From Nothophaeocryptopus gaeumannii (Eukaryota; Ascomycota; Dothideomycetes; Mycosphaerellales; Mycosphaerellaceae), in contig JASISA010000010.1 in the NCBI GenBank assembly GCA_031771865.1, positions 1,736,001 to 1,800,000 of the forward strand: a DNA stretch of 64,000 nucleotides. The letters run 5' to 3'. Positions within the stretch are counted from its first letter, which is position 1, and each line of letters opens with the position of its first letter. The notes under the pieces are model-generated. The model made no database searches, was not told the DNA's origin, and saw only the letters and a list, made by a program, of their open reading frames with translations. This document shows, in pieces, positions 32,106 to 42,589 of this stretch. Position numbers and translations under genes: made by a program.

Positions 32106-34130
32106 ATGGGCGCCCAGCAGCAAGTCAGTGAGAGCGAAGAGGATGAGTTTCACTCGCTGTCGGCGCAAGGAGAACACCGAGACAGTCGATCTACAGGAGG
32201 AAGGGCGAACTTGGGCGGCGATGAGAGCGACGATGACTCCGATGCCGCCATCATGGCTCCTCCAACCCACCCTCTCCCATCCATGCAAGCGGCTTTCGAG
32301 GAGTCCATCGTCGAATCGACCGAGCACCCCCCGGACGCCAACGCCGACAGTGACACCGATGCACAGATGAGACGTCGCAAGCTGCTCGAAGCGGATCGCT
32401 TTGAGGATCCGCCTGCCTCACGATGGAAACGGAATCCATCCGCCAAGTATCATTTCGTCGCGAAGCTCATGGCTCAGATCGTGTTTGGCATGCACTTGCT
32501 CAAAGAGGGCCAAGCCAAGTCCAATGAAGAAGTCGTCAGGATATTGCAAAATCATGTCAACGAGGTTGACGGCTTCCTAGAAAGGACATCCGAGGACTTT
32601 GACCTGGCTATCAAGGACATCGAAGAGCGCATACGATACTTAAAGCTGCCTATGCAGCACATGGAAGTCTTTGAAGTCATGCTGGACGAGAAGAAGTTCC
32701 GCACCGACCTGCTCAATGGAAACGAGAAAATCGAGAAGATTATCGATCGCACTGGCAAGGCTGCCAAAGCTGCCATATTCGATATCGAAAACGGGATCAA
32801 GTCTACTAAAGAACTGGGTTACTACCTGACCAAGATCGAGGCTCGATGCACCACAAACAACGAAATCACCGAAGTGTTCGATGCGATGCGAGGCAATGAG
32901 CAGGGCTGGATGAAGTACCTCGCTGATCTACGGGCGAAGGGCAAGAATCTCAGTAACGACCTCGCCGCTCTCGAGACTGTGATTTCAGATATCGCCAAAC
33001 ATGCCGCTGCTGCCAGTAGACGCAACAAACCCCAGAGCAAGTCACTCTCGTCCACGACCAGCCTACCCAACGGCTCGTCATCATCGCCCTTGCGTTCCAA
33101 GTTCGCAAAAGAGACCAAATACCGAAAACCAGGCCCCTGGTGGGACAAGCCTCTACCGCAAGAGCCGAACACGAAGGCAGGTGCATCGCAAGCTGCCATA
33201 TCCAAGCCGCATCCTGTACCGTTTGAGACACGCTATGAGCGACCTCGACGACGTGCTCCCACACCTGCCGCGCAAAGTAGTGCAGCTGCCAGTCCACCAA
33301 GGCCGAAGACTGCTGGCAGCAGAGACTCGCAACAGGAACGGCAACAAACCATGCACGAGCTTGCAGAGTTTCTGCGAAATTCAGGACCACTTCGAAGTCA
33401 CCCTCCAGGTGAACCTCGCGAAGGCCGATTGGCGGCTAAGAAGCCTTCGCGATCACAAAGTCAAGGCGCAAGCTTTGTGCTCCAAGCTGCCCCATCGCGG
33501 GACTCCAAAGCTCAATTCCGACGTTCGAGATCGCAGGGCAACATCCCTGCCGTCCAGGAGACCCCGATCAAGCCTATCCCGCGAAAGCCGATTGGTTCGA
33601 GCGCCGCCAAGCCGAAGGAAGAAACATCGAAGCCTCTGTCACCTTCAGCTGCCAACCACACCAAGAAGGAATCTATGTCGTGGGGCAATGGCCTCTCGAG
33701 GAGACTATCGAGAAGAGTGAAAAATCTACCTCCGTTAGCGAACCATACCCCTCGGAAAGAATCCATGTCCAAGCCCATGGACTCCGTACACGACAAGGAA
33801 ACCAGGCCGAGCGAAGACATTTTTGACAGCAGTCAAAGTGGCCAATCGCCCAAACTCGAGAAAGACCTCTCTCCCGATCCTGAAAAGCGATCCAAGGACT
33901 CGTCACGACCAGGTCATACTCCCTTTTCAAAGAACAGCGATCGGCCATTAACGCCACCGCAAGCTAGCGCGCAGGATAAGGATACCAGTCTGGATAGCAA
34001 AGCGTTCATTCCGTCGACAGATACCACACCTCGGCCTCCTGGGCACGTGCCTAAGGCGAGCAGGTCGATGAGTATCAGAAAGTTCTTTCCTCATCGGAAG
34101 GGGGAGAGTCGGAATGTTTTGGTTTCCTAG
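32106..34130 (+). CDS. fungal-specific protein with helical core and Ser/Pro-rich tail
   Basis: 674 aa, single exon, ATG preceded by GCAGC. The N-terminus is acidic (SESEEDEF, DDDSDAA). Residues about 110-310 form a conserved-looking helical region (PSAKYHFVAKLMAQIVFGMH, EVMLDEKKFRTDLLNGNEKI, ELGYYLTKIEARC) likely to contain coiled coil. The remaining 360 residues are Ser/Pro/Lys-rich, with repeated TKKESMS/PRKESMS motifs near 520-560 and a final MSIRKFFPHRKGESRN, and are probably disordered and phosphorylated. No catalytic motif or membrane segment is seen. I do not know the family's function. Confidence 0.85.
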   Translation: MGAQQQVSESEEDEFHSLSAQGEHRDSRSTGGRANLGGDESDDDSDAAIMAPPTHPLPSMQAAFEESIVESTEHPPDANADSDTDAQMRRRKLLEADRFEDPPASRWKRNPSAKYHFVAKLMAQIVFGMHLLKEGQAKSNEEVVRILQNHVNEVDGFLERTSEDFDLAIKDIEERIRYLKLPMQHMEVFEVMLDEKKFRTDLLNGNEKIEKIIDRTGKAAKAAIFDIENGIKSTKELGYYLTKIEARCTTNNEITEVFDAMRGNEQGWMKYLADLRAKGKNLSNDLAALETVISDIAKHAAAASRRNKPQSKSLSSTTSLPNGSSSSPLRSKFAKETKYRKPGPWWDKPLPQEPNTKAGASQAAISKPHPVPFETRYERPRRRAPTPAAQSSAAASPPRPKTAGSRDSQQERQQTMHELAEFLRNSGPLRSHPPGEPREGRLAAKKPSRSQSQGASFVLQAAPSRDSKAQFRRSRSQGNIPAVQETPIKPIPRKPIGSSAAKPKEETSKPLSPSAANHTKKESMSWGNGLSRRLSRRVKNLPPLANHTPRKESMSKPMDSVHDKETRPSEDIFDSSQSGQSPKLEKDLSPDPEKRSKDSSRPGHTPFSKNSDRPLTPPQASAQDKDTSLDSKAFIPSTDTTPRPPGHVPKASRSMSIRKFFPHRKGESRNVLVS

Positions 34131-34800
34131 TTCTGGTGTTCTGATAGTCGTTGGACTTACACAGCAGCGGTAACTGGGTAACGACCGGTATCGCCTTCAG
34201 TATCCGGAGCACGTCGGCGCGGCGCCGGCACGGCAGTTTCATTTTCCCTCAGGTTCTAATGACTTGATGATAAAGGTGGGCCGGGATTAAGACGAATGGA
34301 TTTGATAAGAGGCGTATGTGGATGAATGGTCAAAATGAATACGAGGCGATACGAAGTCTCGGGTAGATGAGCGTTCTTCTTGTCATGTACAGGCGACGAC
34401 AGAACGAGAAGGAAATGCTTGATGTATACTTTTATATCCCCAAATGGTGTGTTCAGCAGAGAGAGATGATAGGATGTAGTCGTAGCAGTCTAAGAGTGGA
34501 AGTAATAGAAGTTTTATGACAGTTTCGATTCAGTGTGTCAGCTTTTCTTTCATACCATTGCAGACTCGCAAGAGTGCGCAGTGCTACTCTATGAGTCTTC
34601 GACCGTGTTGTCTTGCCGTGGGCACTCACTGATTCTGATTCCCCCTTCGCTCGTTCGGAAAGCTTGCTCAGCCACTTGGATGCTGCCCGTACGCAAAGAA
34701 ACTCAGAGAGCTTTCCACACTCGTTCATTCTGAAGCCGAACTGATTCAATCCAAGCCCTCTTTCAAGATGGCAAAGCTGGTGCTGCAAACAATTTCACGC
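34131..34800. other. 3'-3' spacer
   Basis: About 670 bp between two converging genes. No gene seen. Confidence 0.4.
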
Positions 34801-35610
34801 TCAGTCAGCGTTGCGCGCTTCGCAGACAACATCGACCTCCACTCCCAGCTCTGCAGCCTTCTCTTTGATGGCGCGAGTTACGTTGGCTCGTATCTGCTCC
34901 AGTTGTTCCTGCATGTCTTCATCTCCCGGGTCGTCATGCACGCACTCTGACATCTCGAGCATGACTTGCTGCACTTTCGGGAAGGCCGCAAGAGTGGCGA
35001 ACGCATCCGTATCGAATACATCTGGTGAGCACTCAAGGTCCACATCGAAGTGCACCCGTGTCCGCTTGACTTGAGGGAGGCGCTTCGCGGCAAGCTTCAA
35101 CTCATCTCGTATGAGGTCGTGAGGGCTCTTGTCTCCGCGCTCGACGACTTTGACTGCAGTGAAAGCCGCTGAGCCCACGAGCAGGAGGTTGGAGATGTAC
35201 TCGAGGCCGTATTCGGGCAAACGGTCCAGCGCTGTGGCGAAATTTCCGAAATGCCCTTCTGCCGGATCGTACGTCGGAAGGACGAGCCGGAGCTCGCAAG
35301 AAGCGTAAAAGACCGGAGCGGCTTCATTGAACACGAGCTTGTTGCAAGCTAGAATTTGACAGTGAGCCGCCTTGTGGCATTCGCAGACAAGGTTCTGCTT
35401 TGGGTCCTCGTCGTGATTGTGATCCGGGGAATAGGTACAGCAGTGGTTGACATTACTGGACAGTTCTTTCTGGAACAGCAGCTCGTAGATACGCAGGCGC
35501 AACTCCGCTGGTAAGCCCAGGAATGATGCTTGCGGGGCCACACCAAGGGTGTTCTGCTGTTGGATGGGGTTGTTTGTAGGAGATGGCGGTAACGGCGGCG
35601 CGTCGTCCAT
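34801..35610 (-). CDS. F-box-like/DUF7730-type protein
   Basis: 269 aa, single exon, start at MDDAPPLPPSP. The F-box-like helix pair is FLGLPAELRLRIYELLF (about residues 29-45). The second block CHKAAHCQILACNKLVFNEA and VFYASCELRLVLPTYD follow the pattern of the large fungal families that pair an F-box-like start with a short predicted-fold domain. Such proteins may bind Skp1 as ubiquitin-ligase adaptors, but most are uncharacterised. A His/Cys-rich insert (NHCCTYSPDHNHDED) at about 55-70 could bind a metal. Confidence 0.8.
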   Translation of the reverse strand: MDDAPPLPPSPTNNPIQQQNTLGVAPQASFLGLPAELRLRIYELLFQKELSSNVNHCCTYSPDHNHDEDPKQNLVCECHKAAHCQILACNKLVFNEAAPVFYASCELRLVLPTYDPAEGHFGNFATALDRLPEYGLEYISNLLLVGSAAFTAVKVVERGDKSPHDLIRDELKLAAKRLPQVKRTRVHFDVDLECSPDVFDTDAFATLAAFPKVQQVMLEMSECVHDDPGDEDMQEQLEQIRANVTRAIKEKAAELGVEVDVVCEARNAD

Positions 35611-36036
35611 GTCGAGGCGGTGGGGACCTGACAGAATCGGGCGGGTTTCGAACTCCCTTTCGGCTGGTAGGTATGTGGTATCGCGAGTTGTAATTTTGGT
35701 GAGTCTTGGACGCGTGCAGGCGTTGAGTGCGTGTTGTTGAGTGAAGACGAGTTTGCAGTCGGCGGGGTCCGAGCTTGAAATTCCGCAACACCCGAGGCAA
35801 CTTCACATGCTTTGTTGCGCATTCAAGTGAAGCGCAATCGTCTAACAGAATCGAGTTGCTTCGCGTTTGAATGCCGTGCTCCTGGGCTTTTGGACGAGCT
35901 GCGAGCCCTGGGGGATCGAAGTCAATGAGTTCCATGGCTCATAGCTGCCATACTATGGTCAAGTCCATTGAATAGTTCAAGCACTTGATCATTTGGCTCA
36001 TAGCATTTGCGTCTGCGGTCTCTGCGCTCTCCAGCA
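35611..36036. other. spacer
   Basis: About 425 bp upstream of the F-box-like gene and downstream of RSA3, both on the minus strand. Open frames on the minus strand look like chance extensions. No gene called. Confidence 0.35.
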
Positions 36037-36516
36037 TCAGTTCTCCACAAATTTCGCCACCTTCCTCCTTTCCTCCGGGCTGAAGCACCCAGTGCCCTGC
36101 TTCAACGCGCTGATCAAAATCGGGATGCTGTTCTCATTGAAGTCTCCTGCCGACCGCAGCTTGTCAAGATCATTCGAAAACTCTCGGGTGGACTGGCGAA
36201 GATAGAATTCCTCGAATGCCTTGTCCGGGTCTTCGACACGCTTCTTCTCCGTGAAGATGGGGCCATCGCCCAGTTCTTGCTCTGAGCCAGAGCCATCCTT
36301 CTCTACTTCAGCGGCTGGCTCGATGGCCTGCTTCTTGGACTGCTTGGGCTGCTTGGGCTGCTTGGGCTCAGATGCAACGCTTTCGCTGTCTGACGAGGAA
36401 GAAGAGACTGTGAAAGTCAGTCAAAGCCTTCGTTTCAAGATCGCGAAGGTGCTACCTTCTGTTCGCGCCTTGCGCTTATTCCGCCTCTTCTTCTCAGCTG
36501 CCTTCTTAGGCGCCAT
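36037..36516 (-). CDS. RSA3: ribosome assembly protein 3 (RSA3), two exons
   Basis: 143 aa, assembled from exons 36516-36456 and 36407-36037. The 48-nt intron 36408-36455 has donor GTAGCA, branch TGACTGAC and acceptor CAG. The exons give a basic N-terminus (MAPKKAAEKKRRNKRKAR), a Ser/acidic stretch and a repeated Lys-Gln-Pro tract. The conserved Rsa3 core is FEEFYLRQSTREFSNDLDKL followed by RSAGDF and SIPILISALKQG. Rsa3 is a nucleolar factor for early 60S subunit assembly, working near the helicase Dbp6. The short length and short first exon make the gene easy to miss. Core motif and frame continuity across the splice make it convincing. Confidence 0.88.
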
Positions 36517-36925
36517 CTTGGTCTCTGCAGAATGGTAATACCTCAGCAGGTGTCGTGGAATTGGAAGTCTCGGTCAAGTTCGAGATCGACTGTGCCACAA
36601 GCTTGGCAACGGACGAATTCACTTGAACGCCGTTGTGGCGCGTGGCTCCTCCCTGTTTGACATCCTGCCACCAACATGGTTTGCACAGAATGCCAAACTG
36701 CACGCCTTCGATGCAAACTGTGACTACAGCTCAATGAGCCAAAGAATACACTCAAAGCGGTTCATCAATCTTTCAAGACGTTCTGGTTTATATACTCGGG
36801 AGAGCAACACACCAGCACGAAACCCCTTTCCCAGCTACCATACTACCCAATCATTCAGCACACGGAGGTGGCAGATGTTGTTCGGAGTATACGCCGAGTG
36901 AGTGACGAGCATCGTACCGAAGATC
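36517..36925. other. divergent spacer
   Basis: About 400 bp between RSA3 (minus) and the CxxC protein (plus). A 70-codon minus-strand frame (36543-36755) has scattered Cys but no recognisable pattern, so I do not call it. Confidence 0.35.
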
Positions 36926-37438
36926 ATGACCCCTCCGCGTTCGCAGAAGCACTGCGAGAATTGCAACCGAACTTGGCCACTCTTTTATTTCATCAACAAG
37001 CGGAACCCTCAGAAGCTCACTACCAGATGTCTGGCTTGTCGAGGCCATAGCAAGGCAACATCACCAGACTCGGCGTCCTCAGAAGTTACAGCACCTTCGC
37101 CCTGCTCACGAGGTCGACTAACACGACAATCGCAGGTTCCTCGCCCTGTGACCCCACGGCATCTGCTTCCAGCGGTCTTCGAGTGCATGTCTTGTGGATG
37201 CGTTCGCACTGCTGCAAATTTGCACGACAACATGACTACTGTCTGTGCATACTGCGTCGTCCAGGACTCTACAAACTTCGGCTCGCAGCTAAAGTGGTGC
37301 TTTGAAGGCCAACACCAAGCGGCTCGACACTTGTTCTTCAAACGCTGGACCGAACAAGAAAGTTGCGTTGCATGCGAACCTTTCACATCAGATGTTTCGG
37401 CCGTAGCAATGACACTCCTGTCTTCAGTGTCAACCTAG
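36926..37438 (+). CDS. small cysteine-rich (CxxC) zinc-ribbon-like protein
   Basis: 170 aa. The first in-frame ATG is 36926 (MTPPRSQKHCENC). Two probable zinc sites are visible. The first is HCENC (C10, C13) with RCLACRGH (C35, C38). The second is ECMSCGC (C87, C90, C92) with VCAYC (C107, C110). Further Cys/His follow in WCFEGQHQAARH and ESCVACEP. The two halves look like diverged copies of one ribbon joined by a Ser/Pro linker. Small fungal proteins of this style exist, but I know no assigned role. DNA or RNA binding is a guess. Confidence 0.65.
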   Translation: MTPPRSQKHCENCNRTWPLFYFINKRNPQKLTTRCLACRGHSKATSPDSASSEVTAPSPCSRGRLTRQSQVPRPVTPRHLLPAVFECMSCGCVRTAANLHDNMTTVCAYCVVQDSTNFGSQLKWCFEGQHQAARHLFFKRWTEQESCVACEPFTSDVSAVAMTLLSSVST

Positions 37439-37767
37439 CGGGACAAGCACTCACCCCGTGAGACTGGACACTACTTCCAATGGCCTGGTTTATACATTAA
37501 TCCTGCCTAGGTCTATCCGATGCTCCGATCATCCAAGTCAACAAGTCATAAAGACAGTATTCAGCAAATGGGTATCATGACGCTCGCCTAACCAAAATCG
37601 ACGTTGAAGGCGCAACATTGCGCCCACGCAATGCAAAAAGATCGACTCTGAATCGAAGTCCAACCCAGATATTTCTGAGAGCATTCATCTAAGATCTCGT
37701 AAACGGAACTTGAGGAGCGCGCGCCTCACACAGTATCCTGTCGTTCGAAGAGATGCGGGCTCTTTCT
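37439..37767. other. 3'-3' spacer
   Basis: About 330 bp between converging genes. No gene seen. Confidence 0.4.
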
Positions 37768-39570
37768 TTATGAGAGCGGCCTTCCCGCTGCCGCACGCTC
37801 TTTGCGCACCGCCCATCCCTTAATGGCGAAAAGGAAGACTTCCCACGCGAGAATAATCCCGGTCAAGCCCATGCACATGGTGAAGATGGTCATGGCGTCC
37901 AGGCCGTTGGACTCGATCACCCAAACGGTATCCGACGCAGAATTCATGAACATTAATCCTCCGCCGGTCAAGCAGAACGCTGCAACCAGCTCGCTCGGTG
38001 GTCTCGATGGGAAGTGCGACGTCGGCGGCTTCAGAAAAAGCGTGATGTAGGTCACACCACGAGCGAGCGCGAAGGCTGTGAAAAGTCCACCCCATTGGGC
38101 GTGCATCATGGTCGACACCATACTTGTTTGGTGATGACCGCTCATCATCATTCCAAGCAGCATTATTGTCAAAGCCGGCATTGGATTCAATGGCACTCCG
38201 TATGACTTCGGCTCTTCCCAGATCTGATCTGCCGACTCCTCTGCGGCAGACTGTGCGGCGAAGCGGGAGGCGCATGCACGCTCATGATCCTTGCTCTTTT
38301 GGTCGACCACAGGTGTGTTCGAGAAATCGCGCAACCACTTCGACTCCAACATCATACCAAGCAGACCTCCACCGAAGAACAGGACCGTGATGCTAAGGTG
38401 CTCGAGATCGGCTGGTGTCCAGGCGCCACCCCAGTTGTTCATGTGCTCCAGGAACACGTTGCTCGCACCGTACAGCCAAATCACGAAAGACTCGGTAAAC
38501 TCTGCGGATGGGATCATGGTCTTCCACTTAGACACGACCGGACGGCCTGGACGAATGTTCCAAGCCCAACCAAGCTCGGTGAAAGCCCCCATCCAGCGTC
38601 CGAGCGTGAGAAGCCCATACCAGACAAAGATGCCTCCCTTGATGTAATGAGCCAATCCGGAGAATATCCTACGCTGCCTGAAGATGCCACCAGAGACGAT
38701 GAATCCAGTGGCCAGTGCCGTGAAACCAAGCAGCAGCAAGAACTTCTCCAGAACGATCTGAGTGCCGCGCACTGCCTTTGCCGCACGCTTCGATGAAAGC
38801 TTGCGAACGCTCTTCGAAACGAATCGATCTACCCGGTTGTTCCCCAGGAAGCCTCTCTGCTCCTGCTGGTCATTCTGATCCTTGACTTCAATGTCATCCT
38901 CAGGCTCCTCAGGCTTCTGGAATACATGGTCGGTAGAGTTCTGGCGGGATCCGAACAAAGAGGCCGAGTTGCGCTCTGTCCCCTGTCCAGAATCTCTTGA
39001 GTCTCTTGGCGAAACCTCGTCGTTGTATTGCTGATGTAACCGATTGTAGTGAGCCATACTCGCAACTGTGAGTGATCGACCCTGCCCCATCGAAGACCTC
39101 CTTTTGCTGCTCCTGTACTCCTCGTACGCAGTGTGAAAGGACAGCATCGTCCAAAGGATGGTGAATGCTGTAACCACCCAACCGAGAGGGTGGTGGCTGT
39201 TGTTCACGTACAGATCTGGTGTCGAGTGGTTATAAACAAATCCGGTGAAGATTCCCAGATTATTAAATGTGTGGAACACCACCTGCGCCGGGAGGTGGTA
39301 CCTCGATCGGGCTATACTCAGAAAGATCGCCAAAGGCATGAAAACGATCCAAGCTAGAACCATCAGAGCGGTATGCGCCAGATGCCATCCGCGATACTCT
39401 GGATGCCGGAAGTAACTAGGAAGTAAATGCTCAGGCGCTTCCTCTACCACCGCAGCCGCTGCATGGCCCGCCTCAATCTCCATCTCTCCTCCGCCATGAG
39501 CTGCTACGAATGGCAGCGCCCCCAACAGGAGCGCCGCAGATGTCAAGACCAACGCGCTTCTTGACCGCAT
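37768..39570 (-). CDS. YTP1: YTP1-like polytopic membrane protein
   Basis: 600 aa, single exon. The open frame extends a little further 5' but the first ATG is at 39570 and begins a clear signal peptide (MRSRSALVLTSAALLLGALP). An N-terminal DUF2427-type block follows (YRGWHLAHTALMVLAWIVFM, VFHTFNNLGIFTGFVYNHS). After a polar cytosolic loop (about 165-270) comes the Ytp1 domain (IFVWYGLLTLGRWMGAFTEL, WLYGASNVFLEHMNNWGGAW) with several more membrane helices. A Met/His-rich stretch (MMMSGHHQTSMVSTMMHAQW) near 475-495 is notable. Yeast Ytp1 is an integral membrane protein of unknown role, and the helix-bound His pattern recalls cytochrome b561-like folds. Function remains open. Confidence 0.9.
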   Translation of the reverse strand: MRSRSALVLTSAALLLGALPFVAAHGGGEMEIEAGHAAAAVVEEAPEHLLPSYFRHPEYRGWHLAHTALMVLAWIVFMPLAIFLSIARSRYHLPAQVVFHTFNNLGIFTGFVYNHSTPDLYVNNSHHPLGWVVTAFTILWTMLSFHTAYEEYRSSKRRSSMGQGRSLTVASMAHYNRLHQQYNDEVSPRDSRDSGQGTERNSASLFGSRQNSTDHVFQKPEEPEDDIEVKDQNDQQEQRGFLGNNRVDRFVSKSVRKLSSKRAAKAVRGTQIVLEKFLLLLGFTALATGFIVSGGIFRQRRIFSGLAHYIKGGIFVWYGLLTLGRWMGAFTELGWAWNIRPGRPVVSKWKTMIPSAEFTESFVIWLYGASNVFLEHMNNWGGAWTPADLEHLSITVLFFGGGLLGMMLESKWLRDFSNTPVVDQKSKDHERACASRFAAQSAAEESADQIWEEPKSYGVPLNPMPALTIMLLGMMMSGHHQTSMVSTMMHAQWGGLFTAFALARGVTYITLFLKPPTSHFPSRPPSELVAAFCLTGGGLMFMNSASDTVWVIESNGLDAMTIFTMCMGLTGIILAWEVFLFAIKGWAVRKERAAAGRPLS

Positions 39571-42500
39571 GAGTCGCAAGGGCCACAGATGAGTCGCCAA
39601 GTGAGCGTGCTGTCAGTTCGGAGGATATGAGCAGGCTGCTCGGAGGACGATCAAACAGCCGAAAAAGCTATGTTGGCACCCTTGTCGGAGCTCTTAGAGC
39701 GAATTCGATGAGAGTTGGCGGTATACTCGCAGGTAACGACCTTTCTGGACGACAAGAATCTTCTCCGTGGTGCAAGAGCCAGGGATGGGAGGGATATGAG
39801 TTGGCGCGAGAGGGAGCTGGGGAAGATAAGTACGAACAAACCTCTACGGGAGCAGGAGCAGACGCGCCCTGTCTGAATAATATGTATGGCAAGAAAAGGG
39901 CATCCTCCAGGCACGCATCGGACGGGGGTGACTTCACTCGTTCGGACCTGCCATGCACTCGCCTTGCCGACACCAACACGCGCATGGGCAGAGAGTCATC
40001 ACTGACTGGAGGCTAACTGAGGTTGTGCTTGCCTGCTTCCGTCGTCGGCGATAGGTTAGCTGCTATGTCAGCGCTATGGAGTCTTGCTCACACACACATT
40101 TGGAGCGTAAAATCCGATTCCTGCATGCTGCTTCTGACGTGATAACGCAGCGAGCTGCCAGCCCTCTAGCTGCACGCATATGCGAGCCGTGGCCGCTGGG
40201 TGGCCCCGTCGTGCATGCCAAGCCCAACACTCTAGCGTGACTGATCCTGGTCGATGCGTCCGTCAGCATCCGTGAAGATGCAGCTTTTTGAGAAATCACG
40301 GAACAAGATGCAACAAAACGGACGAATCACTTGGTTCGGTATCCAAGCGTGTGGAGTTGTCTGGGATCGCACATGGCGAGAGAGGCTGCAGATTGCCTTT
40401 TCGATGGGTTTCCGGCTGGGCTGGCTGAGCTGGCTTGCTTGGGTCGGCCGCGGAGCATCGCGGAGTCCGAGCGGTATGCGCTCTGGGAACATCATCGGAA
40501 TGATCTGCAAAGTTTTGTGCTTTGCGTAATTTGAGCAAACTCGCTAGCATTGCGATGCTCGGATCTGGATATTCATGATCTCACGCCGTGGACGAGATAC
40601 TTCAAGAACGTTGTGCCGGCCTTCGACGTTGTGTCATCGATGTTCGCTGCTGCCGCTGGGTTTCCGCGGTGTGCGATGCGATTGAGCCGGAACCGGACGT
40701 CATGCACAGACAACAGCGCTGGTCATATGCATAAATGGTCATCTGGACAATTCTGCATTCGGTTTCGCACATTCGACATGCAAAGGCTCCGCACGCATTG
40801 CTTGGATCTAATGTCAAGCACTTTCAGGTGGAGCGCATGCCAACACCGATATGCCATTCATTCCTTGTAGGGCTGGCGACTGATATACCCCACATCATCG
40901 CAGATGCTCCAGGATCACATTCGGCTGGAGAATACAGTCTGACCACAACTCACGCTGAGCTCGTGAAGTCGATTGGTTTGATCGATCAAGACGGAATACC
41001 CACCACAGCTTCGCGTGCAACAAAGACTCATCTTGTTGACAGGTCGCAATGCGGTCGTTCAGAAACAGCCTCAAGCCACTGCCGACGACCGGATGACCAG
41101 TGCAGCTCTAGCCGGGACGCAGCTCCGAATGCAATAGCCGAAAGCGAGACAGCGTCGATCATTCCTCGGACATCGGTCAGCGATTCCGCACACCCCGACC
41201 GCACCGAACAACAAGTCGAACAAGGATGAATGATCAAATTATGCCAAACTTGCAGCTCCCGTTATGAGAGTGCCGCAATTTGTCGAACTGCTGCAGATAC
41301 CTACCCACATCACTCGAAGTCCGAGTTGCGTTCTTCCAAGACTGAATCGCAGCTCTGGCGAGTAATGTCAACTGCTGAGGTGATGTGGTGTGACACATCC
41401 ATCAGTACTAATCTCGTGTAAGCAGAACCAAGACGTCCAGAGCGACAGTTGCCTGTTCCAAGCTACTGACGTGGAGGCGTTGCTGACAGCAGCCGCTGTT
41501 CTCCACAATTCGCTTCATCACATTCCTTCAAGCGTCCAAGGAAGCGGCTTCAGCGCTGGGGCTTACTGATCAAAGCCGTGAAGACGGACCGGAGGTATCT
41601 TGAGGAAGCTCCAGATTGTCTCCGGTTTGTGGCATGTATCGGCGTGGTATATCGTATGCCGCTACCGGTCACCGGCTGTTTGTGAAATTCTTCCCGCACT
41701 TCGTTTTGTCAACTTGGAATACACATCTGCTCTCGATAACAAACACGCATCTTCGATAGCGTGGAGTAGTGGCCGCATTCGCGTGTGCGCAGAGTAAGCA
41801 TCTGTTGCCAAGGCTACATGCTTGGTTCCGATCCGAGTTCCATGCCATGCTAGCCGCACCTCGCATATGTCACATGTGACAATTGCATAACGTCGATATG
41901 CTGCACAACCTCTTGGTCCCAAGTTCGGCGTAGTCGTATCTCCAGGTGTTCGCAACGCGTGGCATTGGAAGGACACGTATGTATTGAGGATGAATTGAGG
42001 CGCAAGTGAAATGCGAGCTCGGTCGTGTAACCTGAGGAGGCAACAGCTTGGGGATGAGTTGTTACGTAGGAGCTCCATCTCCCTTTCTGTGAATTTTGGG
42101 CAGCCCATCAAAGCGCATTGGCGTGAGCGGGTTCGTTGATTCCCAGGAGCTCTGCAAATCTGTCTGTTGGCCGCGGGAGCACCTGCTCAATCGCATCTCC
42201 AGGCCGGCTTCTGCGAAAGATCTTAGCCAGAGAAGGGTTCTGGGAGCCAGAGAAGACCGTCAACCTGGTTGTCTTCGATGGCTTGAGGTTCATGACCCAA
42301 GCCTTTGGTAGCTCGCCAAGATCCCAAGAAGTTGGTCCAGGAAGACCAATTTGTTCGTCCCTGCCGAGACAAAACACGTCTCTGCGTTGCGTCTCAATTT
42401 GAGGCTCAGATGCCCAAGCCATTGCTGAGAGTCTCGGGCTCATATCCCGATAGATCACATCGGAAAGGTCGAATCTCCGACGGCGACACTACGGACGAAC

Positions 42501-42589
42501 AATTGAATATGGATGCGTAGCGCGATGAGTGCGCAAGACCTGCCTCGCTCTTGTCGATTGCGCGGCCCATTGAATCCGTATGTCTTTCA
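39571..42589. other. 3 kb gene-poor stretch
   Basis: No gene I can support. The longest frames are 40735-41229 (plus, 164 codons, low-complexity Ser/Thr/Arg) and 41662-42111 (minus). Neither shows domain motifs or a consistent amino-acid bias. A minus-strand frame at 42108-42458 (containing WVMNLKPSKTTRLTVFSGSQ) looks slightly more protein-like and could be a remnant exon. No transposon ends or long repeats were recognised. Confidence 0.35.

Noticed and set aside
32128..34000. long secondary frames inside the 674-aa gene
   Set aside because: Out-of-frame shadows of a Ser/Arg-rich coding region.
40210..40330. EF-hand-like string DADGRIDQD on the minus strand
   Set aside because: An isolated match at the end of a short frame with no second helix or partner hand.
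40735..41229. 164-codon plus-strand open frame
   Set aside because: Ser/Thr/Arg-rich with no domain, no supporting splice structure and poor start context. It looks like chance in GC-moderate DNA.
41662..42111. 149-codon minus-strand open frame
   Set aside because: No recognisable motif and composition typical of random translation.
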